Source: Hyphomonadaceae bacterium UKL13-1 (GTDB lineage Bacteria > Pseudomonadota > Alphaproteobacteria > Caulobacterales > Aquidulcibacteraceae). From it: a DNA stretch of 64,000 nucleotides. Made by a program: the position numbers and the translations under genes. Location: NCBI GenBank assembly GCA_001602435.1, contig CP012156.1, positions 124,001-188,000 on the forward strand, in the 5' to 3' direction. Shown piece by piece: positions 8,746-17,604 of this stretch; positions within the stretch are counted from its first letter, which is position 1; the number at the start of each line of letters is the position of its first letter. The notes under the pieces are model-generated. The model searched no databases. It saw nothing but the letters and a program-made list of their open reading frames with translations, and was not told the DNA's origin.

Positions 8746-9372
8746 ATGTACGAGATCTTGATGCCCAAAGCCACTGCCGTGTGGTTGATCGACAATACCG
8801 GCCTGACATTCGACCAGATCGCAGCTTTCTGCGGCCTGCATCCGCTGGAAGTCAAAGGGATTGCCGACGGCGATGTCGCGACCGGCGTCCGTGGCTTGGA
8901 TCCAATCGCCAATTCACAATTGTCGCGCGAGGAAATCGCCCGCGGTGAGGCGGACCCAACCCACAAGATTAAGCCTTTGGAAGGCCGCAAGCTCGACTTG
9001 CCGCCCGTTAAGAAGCGCGGTGGGCGCTATACGCCTGTATCGCGTCGCCAAGATCGCCCAGACGCGATTGCTTGGTTCTTGCGCTATCACCCAGAAATCA
9101 CCGATGCCCAAATGGGCAAGCTGATCGGCACTACCAAGTCGACCATTGAGAGCGTGCGTAGCCGCTCCCATTGGAACAGCGCGCAAATCAAGCCGGTAGA
9201 TCCCGTCACCATCGGTCTGTGCACACAGATCGAACTCGACGCCTTGGTCAAAGCTTCCTCCTCGCGCCGCGCTAAGGCCGCAGCTGAAGCTGGCATCATC
9301 GATCCCGAAGAAGGCCCAAGCCTGCAGCCAGCAGCGAAGCCCAGCTTCTATGTGGATGAGAGCGAGTATTAA
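8746..9372 (+). CDS. trcR: Cell-cycle transcriptional regulator TrcR (DUF1013)
   Basis: The ATG at 8746 has GGAGG at 8732-8736. The 208-residue product begins MYEILMPKATAVWLIDNTGL, the conserved DUF1013 start. It has two helix-turn-helix-like segments (LTFDQIAAFCGLHPLEV and ITDAQMGKLIGTTKSTIESV). In alphaproteobacteria this protein, named TrcR in Caulobacter, binds RNA polymerase and promoters of cell-cycle genes. An earlier in-frame start at 8653 lacks a ribosome-binding site and is not conserved. A strong terminator follows the gene. Confidence 0.9.
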   Translation: MYEILMPKATAVWLIDNTGLTFDQIAAFCGLHPLEVKGIADGDVATGVRGLDPIANSQLSREEIARGEADPTHKIKPLEGRKLDLPPVKKRGGRYTPVSRRQDRPDAIAWFLRYHPEITDAQMGKLIGTTKSTIESVRSRSHWNSAQIKPVDPVTIGLCTQIELDALVKASSSRRAKAAAEAGIIDPEEGPSLQPAAKPSFYVDESEY

Positions 9373-9402
9373 GCGTTAGCCGAAAGGCTGGTTTGATTGG
9401 TT

Positions 9403-9436
9403 AAAAAGCCCTTCCCCATCCGGGGGAGGGCTTTTT
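9403..9436. terminator. Bidirectional intrinsic terminator
   Basis: A 15-bp stem (AAAAAGCCCTTCCCC paired with GGGGGAGGGCTTTTT, one G-T pair) has a 4-base loop and A and T tracts on the two sides. It serves convergent trcR and the M28 peptidase gene. Confidence 0.92.
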
Positions 9437-9437
9437 C

Positions 9438-11696
9438 TTAGATTTTCTGGCTTTGATTGGTGACCCTTTTGTCTCCGCCTTGAACTGGCGAGGCCCAGGG
9501 CGGCCGCGCTTTGATGAGCGGCGTTGCCTCAGGCCCTAAGCCACGCACGGTAGCAAATGTAATCCATGACGCCGGGGTTGTACCAAGTGTCACCTCTAGG
9601 TCCCATTGCACGCACGACCGCCCGACACAGCGCAGACCAAGACCCTGGGGCTTATCAAAGTCGACGCCACCAGCTTCGCCATTAGCCCCACCGTTGAGAC
9701 GACGAACTTGCGCCTCTTTCGGGATTGAAAGCACGACCTCGTCTGCGCCCGGGGCCAGCACGCGCAGCTTCAAAATGCGCCCTTCTGCCGATTTGGTTTC
9801 AGAGAGGATTTCGATGCGGGCAGGCACAGTGGCACCGGTCGGCACTGGCGCGGTTGCATGAACGCGCGTGTCATCACCGTTTTTCAGCGGGGCCAGCTTA
9901 AAGGGGGCAATTGCTTGCATGGGACTGGGCGCAGCCTCATCTCCTGGGCCAAGCACCCAAGCATTTTCTGCTTCGCCACCATGCCAATGCTGCACATTCA
10001 GTGGTCTGGGAATGTCCGGCGAATAGGCCTTAGCAAAGACGGCCCACACCAATGTACCGCTAACCACCACCAATGTCAGAAAACTAACGCCAGCCATTTT
10101 CGTGTTCGGCTGCCAAACTGGGACCAGTGCGCAGAGCATTAAGAGCGCGCCGACAGCTCCGAACGCCCAGCCCAAGCCTAAGCCTAAACCGACTTCAGCA
10201 AAGTCTAGGGCAGGCAAGATGAAAACCATCAGAACGAAAGCGGCGGCTAGGCCAAACGTCTTTAGGAGCAATCCGCGATCCACTTTTGTCGCCGTCAGCA
10301 AGAAGCCTATCCCAGCGATCCCAGCCGAAGGAGCTGCCAGGATCATACTGCCCGGTGAGACGATGGAGAGGGCCAAAAACAAGCCTGTCACCCAGATCCA
10401 CGCCCCAGCGAGGACGCGCGTGGCGACTATCCCGCGACAGAGCCAAAGGGCGAGGAGGGCACCTAAAAAGCCACTACTATAGACTAATGCCCGCCCGGCC
10501 ATCGGGGTGGCAAACCACCATTGGCTTTCGACGCGCATCTGGTCGATTAGCCAAAGCGCGCCAAAGCCGACACCGCCGGCAACAAGAAGGGCGACCAGCG
10601 GCGCAAGCATCGCCCGCGCGGCACCCGTTGGTCCGCTGCGAACATAGGCAAACAAAGCGGCAAGTAGCCCAAATCCCAACAGGGCATAGCCAACCGCCAC
10701 CGGCAAGACCAACATAAAGCGACCTAAAACGTCTGAGTAAATGACTTGCGCCTCAGGGGCATTGGCTTCTGGCTTTGCCGCCAGATGGCCTTCCAAGGCT
10801 GCCAGCGCCGCACCCCCCATATGCCCAACGCTAGCGTGCTCAAGATAGGCGAGCGAGTCTCGGGGTGTATGATAACGGGCAACAGGGTTGATAAAGGCAA
10901 AATTGACCACATCATAGCCTTTGCCCAAAAACTCGGTGGCATCGGTATCGTTTGGTAGCGTGCGATAAATGTCGGCCGCCATCGAATTTGCGATTGTACG
11001 CACGGGCATGGCAGTCAGAGCGGCAATATCGCGGCCATTGGGCATGCTGGTTTGGAACATGATGGCAGGACCGCCTGTGCCACGCGCTTCCATATTGATG
11101 GCAAAGGACACGTCCTTGGCCCAGGGGTCTTTGCGCACAAAAGAGGTAGCCCCCAACAGACCTACTTCTTCGCCATCGGTGATGAGGAAGATAACCGGTT
11201 TGGACAGCTTGCGGCCGGCAAGGTGTGCGGCAATCTCCAGGGTCGCCGCAACGCCTGCACCGTCGTCGCCGGCGCCTGGGCCTGCAGGGACAGAATCGTA
11301 ATGCGACGCGATCAAGGCTGCACCGCCTCCGGAAGGGCCTGCCCGGAATAAGATGTTGCGAACCCGCGCGCAGCTCATGCCGCCAAAACGCTTCGAACCT
11401 CGACACGCAAAATCATCGCGCACTTCTGGTGTGTAGCCCAAGGTTTTGATCTCACTCAGGATACGCTCACGCACCAGATCATTTGCTGGAGAATCGACTG
11501 GATGAGGTCGCTCGTCCCCTAAGATGCGCGTTAGGCGACCAATGGCTGCCTTTGTATCAAATCCAGTCGTGGCCAAGGTTTCTGAGATACTTGGGGGTGC
11601 AGTCAATCCGCCCTTGAAACAAAACGCCAAGAGCAAGGCGAGTAGACCTAGGATAAGCTGGATCGACGGACGAGCGGGGCGATGTGTTTGGGTCAT
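9438..11696 (-). CDS. M28-family zinc metallopeptidase with C-terminal membrane domain
   Basis: About 752 residues from the ATG at 11696. An N-terminal membrane helix (about 15-32) precedes an M28 aminopeptidase domain. Its zinc ligands and catalytic acids appear in SHYDSVPAGPGAGDDGAG, TDGEEVGLLG, NMEARG and RYHTPRDS. About eight hydrophobic helices follow (about 320-570) and then a soluble C-terminal domain. This matches the ER-metallopeptidase-1/Fxna-like layout found in Caulobacterales. It probably trims peptides at the periplasmic side of the inner membrane. It stands alone, convergent to trcR. Confidence 0.88.
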   Translation of the reverse strand: MTQTHRPARPSIQLILGLLALLLAFCFKGGLTAPPSISETLATTGFDTKAAIGRLTRILGDERPHPVDSPANDLVRERILSEIKTLGYTPEVRDDFACRGSKRFGGMSCARVRNILFRAGPSGGGAALIASHYDSVPAGPGAGDDGAGVAATLEIAAHLAGRKLSKPVIFLITDGEEVGLLGATSFVRKDPWAKDVSFAINMEARGTGGPAIMFQTSMPNGRDIAALTAMPVRTIANSMAADIYRTLPNDTDATEFLGKGYDVVNFAFINPVARYHTPRDSLAYLEHASVGHMGGAALAALEGHLAAKPEANAPEAQVIYSDVLGRFMLVLPVAVGYALLGFGLLAALFAYVRSGPTGAARAMLAPLVALLVAGGVGFGALWLIDQMRVESQWWFATPMAGRALVYSSGFLGALLALWLCRGIVATRVLAGAWIWVTGLFLALSIVSPGSMILAAPSAGIAGIGFLLTATKVDRGLLLKTFGLAAAFVLMVFILPALDFAEVGLGLGLGWAFGAVGALLMLCALVPVWQPNTKMAGVSFLTLVVVSGTLVWAVFAKAYSPDIPRPLNVQHWHGGEAENAWVLGPGDEAAPSPMQAIAPFKLAPLKNGDDTRVHATAPVPTGATVPARIEILSETKSAEGRILKLRVLAPGADEVVLSIPKEAQVRRLNGGANGEAGGVDFDKPQGLGLRCVGRSCVQWDLEVTLGTTPASWITFATVRGLGPEATPLIKARPPWASPVQGGDKRVTNQSQKI

Positions 11697-11885
11697 GGAC
11701 ACACTCAATCACGAGAGCGTGAGGCAGGTCAAATGCCAAACCGGTGCCCAGCTAAACAGGCGGACATTGTGGCCAGTCCGAAGGTGTTTGTCCCCGCAGA
11801 AAAATCCCGCTGCAGACCTTTGTGGGTCGGCAACGGGATCAATGTAGGCTAATTGCGTCGGGGCGGGTCTGCGGCCTGAAGCCGA

Positions 11886-14258
11886 TTACATTTTCAGCTT
11901 TACTTCAAAGCCAATGGTGCGCGGCTCGTTGAAGAAGGCGTTGACGCCACCTAAAACGCTTCTCGACTTGTAGAAGATGTGCTCTTCATCCAGCAGGTTA
12001 CGTGACCACAACGAGAATGTCGCGACGCCTTCGCCCACAGCGATGTCGGTCAGGGCGATCCGACCATTGACGATCATGGAGCTTTCGCCCTTTGGCTGTC
12101 GCACGGTGACCGCCCGTGTGACCGGATCATAGGCTACGTCGGTATAATTGGCGTAGAAGCCGTCACTGAAGTTTGCATCCAAATGGGCTTGAATCGTCGC
12201 CCCCATGAAAGGTTGTTCGTAATCGGCTGAAACGCTGCCCGAAGATTCAGGCGTATAGACTTGGTAGATCGGGATTGGCACCGTGATCAATTGCCCGTTT
12301 GATTGGCGGAACGGATTGACCGTGGCAGGGATTTCAACCTTGTTATAGGCATAGCTGGCGTTGAACGTGAGCTGCTCTGTAGCCGCAAAAGACAAGTCCG
12401 CTTCGAAGCCCCTCAGCTTCCCATCGCCAGGGGCATTGGTGGTTTCGGTCGTGGTGCGAAGCGTTGTTAGAAGATTGCCCGTGACTGGGTCAACTTGGGC
12501 ATATTGCGCCGAGAAGTCGAGCTGGATATCTTCATAGGTCCCAGTGTAAGCCGCCAGATTGAGGCGCGCGCGGCGGTTAAAAAACTCGATCTTCGCGCCA
12601 ATCTCCTCCATCGAAACAGCTTCGGGATTGAAGGGCGAATAGAAAAGCGAGCGAGAGTTTGCGCCGCCCGACTTATAGCCGCTGCTGTGTTTCACATAGA
12701 CCATAATGTCATCCGACAGGTCGTAGGAAACATTCACTAAGGGATCAAAGCGATCCCAAGTCTTATTCAAAGCTCGCGCGCCTGAGACCCCGTTAACAAC
12801 TGGAAGTGCACCGTTGACGGTGAACAGCGAGCCTTCTTTTTTGTCCTGCGTGTAGCGGCCACCAAGCGTGATGTGCAGCTTATCGCCCAAGAAAGCTGGG
12901 TTATAGGTCGCTTGGCCGAACACGCCTTTACTGGTGGTCTTCACCCGGCTGGCCCGGTCAATCCGCTGCGCCGCATAATTCAGGGAAAGGTAAGTAAAGG
13001 CAGATCCGGTCGCGTCGGTGAATTGGGCGGTATTAAACGCCTGCGCGTTATCTTCGACATTTTCTTCATAGAAGAGGACGCCGCCGACATATTTCAATCG
13101 CTCCGTTTCGCCAATTACTTGCACTTCTTGGCTGAATTGATCTTGGGTGAACTTTGCCAAGCTGTAACGCGCAAATCCTTGACCTGTGAACACGCCAGAA
13201 GCTTGGATCAGGAAGAGACCAGACTGCGCGTTGCCATTATCATATTGGCCTTGGCTGAGATCTCGGTAGGAAGTGATCGACTTCAGCCGCAGATTGTCCG
13301 TGATGTTCCAATCCATCCCAAGTCGATGGCCCCACGTCTTGCCGATGCTTTCCTGTTGGGGGACACCGACGCCAGCAACTTTCGCGCGTTTGGCCTGCAC
13401 GGTCGGCACAGCGGCCAGACGGGCGGTGCCGGGTTCTGTCAGCTGCAGATAGAGGGTGGTGGTCGCGTCGTAGCCATTATCATAAGCATAATCGACGCTG
13501 AGATTGGCCATCGGCTCCCACAAAGCAGCGACACGATAGCCGCGCTTTTTATATCCACCAAAGTCCTCGGCGCTCACCAACGGGTTTTCCACCCAGCCGT
13601 CGCGAGCTGTGATCACGCCATCCAGCTTGATGGAGATATTTGCAAATTTCGGTAAATCGACACGCAATTCACTCTTGTAGGAGCCAAAGTTGCCCGCGCC
13701 GGCCAGTGCGGTCATTTTGAACTTGCCGCTGGGCTTACGGGACACGATGTTGACAGCACCGCCTTCCGTGTTGCGGCCAAACAAAGTACCTTGCGGACCT
13801 TTCAGGACTTCGATGCTCTCGATGTCATACAAGGCGGTACCCAGACCTTGTGGGCGGCCCAGATAGACCCCGTCGACATACACGCCCACACCTTGGTCGC
13901 GTGCGGGCTGGTTGGAGTCAGAAAGGACCCCAATCCCGCGTACGTTCATGATCAACGCGCCGGGGCGAGAGAAGAAAGGTGCGACTTTCAACGAGGGGAT
14001 GGCCCCATCGCCCAAATCCACCAAGGATTTGACACCACGATTTTCCAACGCTTGAGCGCTCAAAACAGAGATCGAGATTGGCGTGTCCTGCAGGTTCTCG
14101 GTTCGCTTTTGCGCAGTCACAACGACGATTTCCAATTCTGGAGCACTCGTCGTATCCGCTGCCGCGGTTTGGGCGGTTTGGGCGTAAGCTGCCTGCGAAG
14201 CCATGAGCGAGATCGCAATCGTGCTCGTGCTGGCAAGGAAATTGGAAAGTTTCATCAT
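11886..14258 (-). CDS. TonB-dependent outer-membrane receptor
   Basis: The 790-residue protein has a signal peptide ending near AYAQ and a TonB-box-like EIVVVTAQKR. The plug domain contains NVRGIG, GVGVYVDGVYLGRP and IEVLKGPQGTLFGRNTEGGAVNIVS. A 22-strand-type barrel ends in EVKLKM. This belongs to the large family of Caulobacterales/sphingomonad receptors that import complex carbon compounds or siderophores. No substrate is evident. The start could equally be the second Met at 14255. The divergent esterase may act on the same ligand. Confidence 0.93.
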   Translation of the reverse strand: MMKLSNFLASTSTIAISLMASQAAYAQTAQTAAADTTSAPELEIVVVTAQKRTENLQDTPISISVLSAQALENRGVKSLVDLGDGAIPSLKVAPFFSRPGALIMNVRGIGVLSDSNQPARDQGVGVYVDGVYLGRPQGLGTALYDIESIEVLKGPQGTLFGRNTEGGAVNIVSRKPSGKFKMTALAGAGNFGSYKSELRVDLPKFANISIKLDGVITARDGWVENPLVSAEDFGGYKKRGYRVAALWEPMANLSVDYAYDNGYDATTTLYLQLTEPGTARLAAVPTVQAKRAKVAGVGVPQQESIGKTWGHRLGMDWNITDNLRLKSITSYRDLSQGQYDNGNAQSGLFLIQASGVFTGQGFARYSLAKFTQDQFSQEVQVIGETERLKYVGGVLFYEENVEDNAQAFNTAQFTDATGSAFTYLSLNYAAQRIDRASRVKTTSKGVFGQATYNPAFLGDKLHITLGGRYTQDKKEGSLFTVNGALPVVNGVSGARALNKTWDRFDPLVNVSYDLSDDIMVYVKHSSGYKSGGANSRSLFYSPFNPEAVSMEEIGAKIEFFNRRARLNLAAYTGTYEDIQLDFSAQYAQVDPVTGNLLTTLRTTTETTNAPGDGKLRGFEADLSFAATEQLTFNASYAYNKVEIPATVNPFRQSNGQLITVPIPIYQVYTPESSGSVSADYEQPFMGATIQAHLDANFSDGFYANYTDVAYDPVTRAVTVRQPKGESSMIVNGRIALTDIAVGEGVATFSLWSRNLLDEEHIFYKSRSVLGGVNAFFNEPRTIGFEVKLKM

Positions 14259-14399
14259 GGTCCCCTTCGATAAATAAGGGGTGGCTCTAGGCGCTGAACT
14301 TATCGACTTTTTAACGGATTATGAACGATTGCGCGAATGTTAGATGAATATTTTATGGCTATCCTGGGCCTTCGCGACCAACAAATTTTCGAGCTTGAT

Positions 14400-14426
14400 T
14401 TAACGTTCGACGGAAACAAACGTTAA
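14400..14426. promoter_or_regulatory. Inverted repeat between TonB receptor and esterase
   Basis: TTAACGTT (14400-14407) and AACGTTAA (14419-14426) are perfect 8-bp arms with an 11-base spacer. They lie in the AT-rich divergent region, a plausible operator for one or both genes. Confidence 0.4.
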
Positions 14427-14538
14427 GGCCGTTCAAACTCATCACTACCTGAATGCTTGACGCCGCGATTGACGCGGTTCAACAAATTTCAAGCGAAGTA
14501 GCGGGATCAGGTAAGCGTCGATTGGAGGAAGCATTCCC

Positions 14539-15474
14539 ATGAAAGCTTCGGTGGCATCCGTTTCACCTGTCCGCAGAGCTATTCTGACAGGCGGCGTCAT
14601 CAGCCTTTTCGCGGGGCAGGCGAACGCCCAAGGTCAAAGCGTTGTGCTGGACTGGATCACACCGGAAACGGGCGTGGTGGGTGTCGAGCGAGTAATTTAC
14701 TCCAGCGCACTCGTTGGAACCGATGTTTCCTTTCATGTCATCAAGCCCCCTCATTATCACACCGATTTGGAGCGCAGATTTCCTACTCTCTATTGGTTGC
14801 ATGGATCAGGAGGCAACCGGGTCTCCTTGCGTCCGATGGCCGCTTTTTTCAGTGCCGCAATGGAGCGGGGGGATTTGCCACACTGCTTGGTGGTCATGCC
14901 TAATGGGCAACGCGACAGCCTGTGGTGCGACTCTATGGACGGATCAGCACCCGTTGAGTCACTTCTGATGAAGGAGATTTTGCCGCTGGTCGATACAAAG
15001 TTCCGGACAAAGGCTGAGCGCCGTCACCGCCTCTTGGAGGGATTTAGCATGGGCGGGTTTGGTGCCGGCAGGCTCGGTATGAAATATCACGACCATTTTG
15101 GGGCGGTCTCTATGCTGGCGTCAGGGCCCCTCCAAACGACTCTCACGATTGAAGAGGGTCCCGCCATGAATGCAGCCCTGCGCCCCCTGTTGTTGCAGCG
15201 CCTGTTTGGCGGAGATCAAGCCCGGTTTTTGCGCGAAAGTCCCCGCGGGATGGCCATGATTTATGGTGATGCGGTGCGGGCGGCGACCAAATTACGGATG
15301 GCGATTGGCAGCGACGACTTCACGCGCCCGGCCAACGAGGAATTTTCGCGATTTCTTTTAAGTCTGAATATCCCACATGCGTTCACCATCGTGCCAAACG
15401 TAGGCCATGATGCACGCGCGCTCATAAACATCCTGGGCTTTGGCTTCCATCGCAGTTTCTTCGACATGACTTGA
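14539..15474 (+). CDS. Exported esterase D-like alpha/beta hydrolase
   Basis: The 311-residue protein has an N-terminal signal peptide ending near GQANAQ. It shows esterase D/S-formylglutathione hydrolase-like features: TLYWLHGSGG oxyanion region, nucleophile elbow GFSMGGFGAG, and a late histidine in NVGHDARA. GGAGG lies close upstream of the ATG. It is probably a periplasmic carboxylesterase. Divergence from the TonB receptor suggests joint use of an esterified ligand, which is an inference. Confidence 0.8.
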   Translation: MKASVASVSPVRRAILTGGVISLFAGQANAQGQSVVLDWITPETGVVGVERVIYSSALVGTDVSFHVIKPPHYHTDLERRFPTLYWLHGSGGNRVSLRPMAAFFSAAMERGDLPHCLVVMPNGQRDSLWCDSMDGSAPVESLLMKEILPLVDTKFRTKAERRHRLLEGFSMGGFGAGRLGMKYHDHFGAVSMLASGPLQTTLTIEEGPAMNAALRPLLLQRLFGGDQARFLRESPRGMAMIYGDAVRAATKLRMAIGSDDFTRPANEEFSRFLLSLNIPHAFTIVPNVGHDARALINILGFGFHRSFFDMT

Positions 15475-15490
15475 TTGGTGACAGTCGAAG

Positions 15491-15508
15491 GTCACAATTG
15501 TCACAACT
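15491..15508. promoter_or_regulatory. Tandem 9-bp direct repeat upstream of the phosphonate genes
   Basis: GTCACAATT is followed directly by GTCACAACT, and a GTGAC (15478) opposes the first GTCAC. It lies about 115 bases before the FAD oxidoreductase start and may be a regulator site. The 9-bp spacing does not fit a Pho box. Confidence 0.3.
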
Positions 15509-15622
15509 GGCAATTATGAGCGGCCTGAGGATGGGGAAGGGCACACAAAGGCACCATAGCCTTTCTAAGGCGAACCGGCTTAGGTTTGTCTTCGATCAGA
15601 TGCGACGATGGGCGGATTTTAC

Positions 15623-16744
15623 ATGAAGGCAAGTAGTGACGTCATCGTCGTTGGGATGGGCATTGTCGGACTTGCGCATGCTTGGGCCGCTGCCAAGCTG
15701 GGGAAATCGGTAATTGTCCTTGATCGACAGCCCTATGCAGTCGGAGCCAGCGTCCGCAACTTTGGCTTTGTGACGATTACGGGCCAAGAGCGCGGCGAGT
15801 TCTGGGGTCTTGCACGCCGTGCAAAGGAGCTTTGGCTGGAAGTCTGCGAACAGGCGCACATCCCGATTCTGCATAGAGGTTTGGCCATGGTCGGACGTAG
15901 ACCAGAAGCCGCCGCCGTTTTGGAATCCTTCCTAGATACAGAAATGGGACAAGGCTGCACTTTGGTGTCCGGCCAATCTTTCATTGAGACCCATCGCGAA
16001 AATCCTCTTCATAAGCCGAGTGCCGTTCTGGTAAGTCCCCACGAGGTACGGGTTGAGGCACGCGACGCTTTGGCCCAAATAGCGGATTGGCTTCAGCAAC
16101 GCTGGGGCGTGCGCTTTGAAACCTTGACTTCAGTCCTGAACGTGAGTGACGGCCTTGTGACAACATCCCGAGGCGATTTCAAAGCCGAACACGTCTTTGT
16201 TTGCCCCGGCGACGATCTCTCTAGCCTATATCCAGACTTGATGACCGAGCAGGGGGTGTCGAGGTGTACCCTACAAATGCTGCGGCTAGAGCCTTTGGGC
16301 TTTGCTCTACCCCATGCCATCATGTCGGACTTAGGTTTGGTTCGTTATCGCGGCTATGCCGACCTAGCGGGCCTAGAGGCGCTCAAAGTCTGTCTCGAGC
16401 GCGAACAATCGGCGCATTTGGCGGCTGGCGTGCATTTGATCGTAGTTCAAAGTGCCGATGGTTCCTTGGTTGTCGGCGACAGCCACCTCTATGGCCAAGC
16501 TGAAAGGCCATTCGCGTCCCAATCGTTTGAGCATTTGATCTTGGATGAGTTCACCAAAGTCTTCAACGTGCCCACACCAAAGGTGTCCGAGCGTTGGATC
16601 GGAACCTACGCCACAGCTCCCGGGCAACAATGGTTTGTGGCCGCGCCAGAGCCGAAAGTTCGGCTGACCGTTGTGACGACTGGCGCGGGCATGTCGACAG
16701 CCTTTGGGATTGGTGAAAAAGTTGTTCAGGACGCGTTGGGGTGA
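15623..16744 (+). CDS. TIGR03364-family FAD-dependent oxidoreductase (phosphonate catabolism)
   Basis: About 373 residues from the ATG at 15623, chosen because GGGCGGA precedes it and the dinucleotide motif VIVVGMGIVGLAHAWAAAKL then sits at the N-terminus; an ATG at 15608 is the alternative. It is DAO-like, with C-terminal TTGAGMSTAFGIGEKV. This subfamily is recurrently next to phosphonatase genes. To my knowledge related enzymes oxidise N-alkylated 2-aminoethylphosphonate to phosphonoacetaldehyde, the substrate of the next enzyme. Its stop overlaps the phnX start (GTGA), so translation is coupled. Confidence 0.85.
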   Translation: MKASSDVIVVGMGIVGLAHAWAAAKLGKSVIVLDRQPYAVGASVRNFGFVTITGQERGEFWGLARRAKELWLEVCEQAHIPILHRGLAMVGRRPEAAAVLESFLDTEMGQGCTLVSGQSFIETHRENPLHKPSAVLVSPHEVRVEARDALAQIADWLQQRWGVRFETLTSVLNVSDGLVTTSRGDFKAEHVFVCPGDDLSSLYPDLMTEQGVSRCTLQMLRLEPLGFALPHAIMSDLGLVRYRGYADLAGLEALKVCLEREQSAHLAAGVHLIVVQSADGSLVVGDSHLYGQAERPFASQSFEHLILDEFTKVFNVPTPKVSERWIGTYATAPGQQWFVAAPEPKVRLTVVTTGAGMSTAFGIGEKVVQDALG

Positions 16745-17583
16745 ACCAGATGATCAAAGCTGTCTTTTTTGACTGGGCCGGGACGATGGTCGACTTTGGT
16801 TCCCGCGCCCCTGTAATCGCCATGCAGGCGGTTTTTGACGCCGCCGGTGTCCCCGTGACTGAGGCCGAAGTGCGCGCCCAGATGGGCAAAGCCAAGCGTG
16901 AGCATGTCTTGGCCATGTTCGAAGATCCAGACGTGCAGCACCGCTGGCTGACCGCAAAGGGGAAACAGCCGGGCCCCCTCGACGCAGATCACTTAATGAT
17001 CGGGTTAGAGCCTGCCATGTCCGAAGCTGCTGCAAAAGCCAGCACGCTAATCCCGGGAGCGTTGGACGTTTTTCAGGCCCTAACCGCATCGAGCATTAAA
17101 GTCGGCTCGTCGACCGGTTATACGCCAACCATGATGACCGAAGTTGCTAGGCGAGCACGTGCACAGGGGTATGAGCCTGCCACAATCCTATGTGCCGGTG
17201 ATACATCCGAGGGGCGGCCTGCACCCTTTATGCTGTGGCAAGCTATGATCAATCTCGGGGTCTGGCCGGCACGTGCGTGTGTTGCCGTTGATGACGCTCC
17301 AGTGGGCATTCACGCGGGCCGTGAGGCCGGCATGTGGACCGTTGGGTTGGCCGGCTCAGGTAATGAACTGGGCCTAGATGCCGAAGCTTATTCGGCGCTT
17401 TCTGAAGCAGAGCGCCGCACGAAACTTGCCAAAGCCGCCGTAGCCTTTGTCGTGGCAAGGGCGGATGTGGTGATTGCCACGGTTGCTGACTTGCCTTCCG
17501 CGCTGTCGATCATTGCAGATGCAATGGCTCAAGGGCTTGTCCCGGGCAGCAACATCGTTTTGGATGCGTCCATCACGGGTTAA
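16741..17583 (+). CDS. phnX: Phosphonoacetaldehyde hydrolase (phosphonatase)
   Basis: This 280-residue HAD hydrolase begins with FFDWAGTMVDFG, which contains the nucleophile Asp of phosphonatases. MGKAKREHV probably supplies the Schiff-base lysine specific to PhnX. SSTGYTPTMM and VDDAPVGIHAGREAGMWTVG are further HAD/PhnX motifs. It splits phosphonoacetaldehyde into acetaldehyde and phosphate. The GTG start overlaps the preceding stop; an ATG at 16750 is possible. No phnW transaminase is present, so the FAD enzyme probably supplies the aldehyde. Confidence 0.94.
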   Translation: MNQMIKAVFFDWAGTMVDFGSRAPVIAMQAVFDAAGVPVTEAEVRAQMGKAKREHVLAMFEDPDVQHRWLTAKGKQPGPLDADHLMIGLEPAMSEAAAKASTLIPGALDVFQALTASSIKVGSSTGYTPTMMTEVARRARAQGYEPATILCAGDTSEGRPAPFMLWQAMINLGVWPARACVAVDDAPVGIHAGREAGMWTVGLAGSGNELGLDAEAYSALSEAERRTKLAKAAVAFVVARADVVIATVADLPSALSIIADAMAQGLVPGSNIVLDASITG

Positions 17584-17604
17584 TTGGACGGGTTGGGGAC
17601 ATTG

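Noticed and set aside
12873..13655. 260-residue plus-strand frame inside the TonB receptor gene
   Set aside because: Shadow frame; the minus strand encodes a complete receptor with all plug and barrel motifs.
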